Shown: positions 61,949-64,000 of the stretch, piece after piece
Numbering within the stretch: the stretch's first letter is position 1
Layout of the letters: each line of letters opens with the position of its first letter
NCBI RefSeq assembly: GCF_900109925.1
Contig: NZ_FOBW01000009.1
Coordinates: 1-64,000, forward strand
Source of the DNA: Mesobacillus persicus
GTDB taxonomy: Bacteria > Bacillota > Bacilli > Bacillales > Cytobacillaceae
Direction of reading: 5' to 3'
DNA: 64,000 nucleotides
Notes under the pieces: model-generated
The model's input: only the letters and a program-made list of their open reading frames with translations
Told to the model about the DNA's origin: nothing
The model's database searches: none
Program-made: the position numbers and the translations under genes

Positions 61949-62305
61949 TTGGCAGTTAATATTTATGATTCTGCATATGAAATGGAAAAGGCAATTCGCG
62001 GGAGTCAGGAATACGCGAATTTAAAAAAGTTGTATGATGATGTGAACCAGGATGATTCCGCAAGAACAATGTTTGAAAACTTCCGCAACATCCAAATGCA
62101 GCTTCAGCAAAAGCAAATGATGGGTGAGGAGATTTCTCAAGAGGAAGTTGAACAAGCTCAAAAGACGGTTGCAATTGTTCAGCAACACGAGAAAATTTCG
62201 CAATTAATGCAAGCTGAACAACAAATGAGCACGGTCATCACAGAAATCAACAAAATTATTATGAAGCCTCTTGAAGATTTATATGGTGTACAAGAAAATC
62301 AATAA
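61949..62305 (+). CDS. yheA: YheA (YlbF/UPF0342 family)
   Basis: 118 residues, helical, almost colinear with B. subtilis YheA (AVNIYDSAYEMEKAIRGS, MFENFRNIQMQLQQKQMMG, VQQHEKISQLMQAEQQMS). YlbF/YmcA relatives form a complex that affects RNase Y and development; YheA's own role is unclear. The TTG at 61949 follows AAAGGAGTGG; upstream codons are not part of the family. Confidence 0.92.
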   Translation: MAVNIYDSAYEMEKAIRGSQEYANLKKLYDDVNQDDSARTMFENFRNIQMQLQQKQMMGEEISQEEVEQAQKTVAIVQQHEKISQLMQAEQQMSTVITEINKIIMKPLEDLYGVQENQ

Positions 62306-62313
62306 GCAACTTG

Positions 62314-62347
62314 CTCCCGGAAACTAGATTCGGGAGTTTTTTTGTTT
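62314..62347 (+). terminator. Terminator of yheA
   Basis: CTCCCGG/TCGGGAG followed by T7. Confidence 0.9.
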
Positions 62348-62422
62348 TGTTTGGGTTTTAAGTATATTTTTAATTACATACCGTGATTGAAGCGGAGACT
62401 AATTGAATAATTTAACATAGAA

Positions 62423-62474
62423 AGGCTCTATGTGCCCGTGGTGGATGAAAATTCGTTCGGACCTTTAACACAGC
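62423..62474. mobile_element. Degenerate copy of the GC-rich repeat
   Basis: Begins GGCTCTATGT and ends CCTTTAACACAGC, the two termini of the full element at 24.2 kb read in the opposite orientation, with only about 30 bp between. Sits in the yheA-yhaX spacer. Confidence 0.4.
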
Positions 62475-62565
62475 GTTTTTATAAAATACGTTATGTTCTA
62501 ATTTGTCCTTTCATTTCATAAAAATCAGTGAAGACATGAACATCACAGAAATGGGGGCATAATTT

Positions 62566-63435
62566 ATGATTTATCGTCTTTTAGCCTTAAATGTGGATGG
62601 AACGATTCTCCAACCAAATGGAAGAATTCATAAATCAACGAAAGAAGCAATTGCCTATGTTCAACAAAAAGGCATCTATGTCACACTTGTCACTTCAAGA
62701 AGTTTCCCTGCTGCTAAAAAAATTGCAAAAGCACTTAAAATAAATTCACACCTTGTTACTCATCAGGGAGCCTATATTGCCTCTGAACAGGGAAATCCAA
62801 TTGTACAGAAGAATATTCCTGAAGAGATTACTTATGAAATTATTCGATTCCTAGAAGGATTTCCATGCCAAATTCGAATTGTCCAGGATGAGTTTTCCCT
62901 GGCGAATAAATACAAATTAAATCATAACTTGTTAGCTAAAACAGTATTTACTACAGGGGATCCAATGTTCTATTCTCAGCAATTCGTTGATTCAATTAGT
63001 GATACATTAAGTGATGATCCGATAAAAGCGCCTAAAATTGAGGTGTATTTTGAATATGAGGAAGACTTAAAGGATGCGCAAGAAGCTCTTTCCTCTATTT
63101 ATACAGAGACCAACATGACAAAATTAAATGATTTCCGATTAGATATCTTGCCACATGGTGTTTCTAAACTAAATGGCCTAGTTGCCCTAGGAGATCATCT
63201 AGGGATTGCGTTAAAGGAAATGGTTGCAATCGGTGATGGTATGGACGATATGGATATAATTAAAGCGGCAGGATTAGGGGTCGCCATGGGGAATTCCTCA
63301 AATGAACTAAAAAAAGCCTCAGACTGGGTAACGAGGTCGAATAATCAACATGGTGTAGCCTATATGGTTAAGGAACACTTCCGTAAGCAACAACCAATTG
63401 AGTTTTTACGGAAAATGAACATTATAAAGAAGTGA
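62566..63435 (+). CDS. yhaX: Cof-type HAD hydrolase YhaX
   Basis: 289 residues of the HAD-IIB (Cof) family: NVDGTILQPNG in motif I where the usual first catalytic Asp of DxDGT is replaced by Asn, TSRSFPAAKKIA (motif II), KLNGLVALGDHLG, and VAIGDGMDDMDIIKAAGLGVAMGN (motif IV). Length and location before hemZ match B. subtilis YhaX, a sporulation-linked protein. The N-V-D-G variant, if correct, could impair phosphoaspartate formation. ATG after ATGGGGGC. Confidence 0.88.
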   Translation: MIYRLLALNVDGTILQPNGRIHKSTKEAIAYVQQKGIYVTLVTSRSFPAAKKIAKALKINSHLVTHQGAYIASEQGNPIVQKNIPEEITYEIIRFLEGFPCQIRIVQDEFSLANKYKLNHNLLAKTVFTTGDPMFYSQQFVDSISDTLSDDPIKAPKIEVYFEYEEDLKDAQEALSSIYTETNMTKLNDFRLDILPHGVSKLNGLVALGDHLGIALKEMVAIGDGMDDMDIIKAAGLGVAMGNSSNELKKASDWVTRSNNQHGVAYMVKEHFRKQQPIEFLRKMNIIKK

Positions 63436-63441
63436 TGACGA

Positions 63442-63478
63442 AAAGAGCCTGCTAACATTTAGCAGGCTCTTCTCTTAT
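63442..63478 (+). terminator. Terminator of yhaX
   Basis: AAGAGCCTGCTA/TAGCAGGCTCTT followed by CTCTTATT. Confidence 0.85.
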
Positions 63479-63537
63479 TGACCTTACTTAGGGGAACCAG
63501 TAAACTAAAGAAAGCAAATTTGGAAAGGTGATTGTAT

Positions 63538-64000
63538 TGTACATTCATATAAAAGGTTTAACTGATGAACGGTTCCATCGGCCTCTACAGTTGATTGCAA
63601 ACTTGTTTTCTGAGGAGCCAGAAATTCTATTTTCTGAATCAAATCAAAAAGTCGATGCTACGCTTATTTTTGATTTAGAAACGGCATCATCAGTTAAGGC
63701 TAATCTTCAATTGATAGATGAAAATGGAGAACGTTTTTCAGCCTCATATGAGAGGCAAATACCCAATACGCTAACAGAAAAAGAAAGTTTTCGTCTGATA
63801 AAAAATACAGTGTCCCATGCTTACTTATCTATCCTTCAAGATTGGACTGGAATGGTCCAAAACTGGGGATTCTTGACAGGGGTTCGTCCGACTAAGCTTC
63901 TTCATAAAAAACTACATGAGGGAACAAATCGAGAAACGGCCCATCGTGAATTGGCTGAAGAATATATGATTACACCAGAAAAAATTAATCTGATGCAACA
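63538..64000 (+). CDS. hemZ: Oxygen-independent coproporphyrinogen III oxidase-like HemZ, 5' part
   Basis: First 154 codons, cut by the window end. TTG start after GGAAAGGTG. Content matches the N terminus of B. subtilis HemZ (YIHIKGLTDERFHRPLQLIANLF, WGFLTGVRPTKLLHKKL). The radical SAM Cys motif lies beyond the window. Follows yhaX as in B. subtilis. Confidence 0.85.

Overview
The window is a stretch of an endospore-forming Bacillaceae chromosome (Bacillus in the broad sense). Three things support this: AT-rich DNA with strong AGGAGG ribosome sites and frequent GTG/TTG starts; an rRNA-linked tRNA cluster in the order of the Bacillus subtilis trnD cluster; and many spore genes (prkA, yhbH, spoVR, a small acid-soluble spore protein, yhcN, the yheC/yheD family, yhaX) with B. 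subtilis-like neighbours (yheA/yheC/yheD/yheE, yhaX-hemZ, yhcT/yhcU). No prophage, transposase or CRISPR array was seen.

Layout. 1-1981: 3' part of a 5S rRNA gene and 14 tRNA genes. Two of these (fMet and Phe) are preceded by partial 5' copies of themselves; the Phe copy is tandemly repeated with a 133-bp period. 2.1-5.8 kb: a three-domain sulfur/persulfide enzyme behind a CsoR/CstR-like operator, an MFS transporter and a solitary tRNA-Gly. 6-10.9 kb: tRNA modification genes (queG, trmL), a nitroreductase and others. 11-14.6 kb: prkA and yhbH with sigma-E-like promoters. 15.1-18.8 kb: a gluconate/6-phosphogluconate module (RpiR regulator divergent from gndA-gntK). 18.8-35.2 kb: mostly housekeeping genes, including two purine permeases under different purine controls (guanine riboswitch; PurR boxes), phosphoglucomutase and spoVR.

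35.3-40.1 kb: an arsenic resistance operon arsR-arsB-arsC-arsD-arsA. It ends in a gene broken only by an in-frame TGA. Read as selenocysteine, the TGA gives a 92-residue HesB-like selenoprotein with a C-terminal Cys-Cys, and a SECIS-like hairpin follows the TGA. 40.1-57 kb: spore lipoprotein yhcN, a cobalamin-binding radical SAM protein, a CNNM transporter, a histidine kinase, a CDF transporter, an HPr-like protein without the active-site His, iadA, fumC, an SASP gene, msmX with a cre site and a PucR-type regulator. 57-61.8 kb: four overlapping ATP-grasp YheC/YheD paralogues. 61.9-64 kb: yheA, yhaX and the start of hemZ, cut by the window edge.

Spacers are rich in repeats. A roughly 190-bp MITE-like element has two long copies and one short copy. 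A GC-rich palindromic element has one full and two degenerate copies, one inside the ars operon. Four spacers carry short tandem arrays of stem-loops that differ in sequence but mostly share a 51-52 bp pitch. Several genes below 60 codons are also proposed. Coordinates and motifs were read by eye; family names rest on recognised motifs and remembered synteny, not on database searches.
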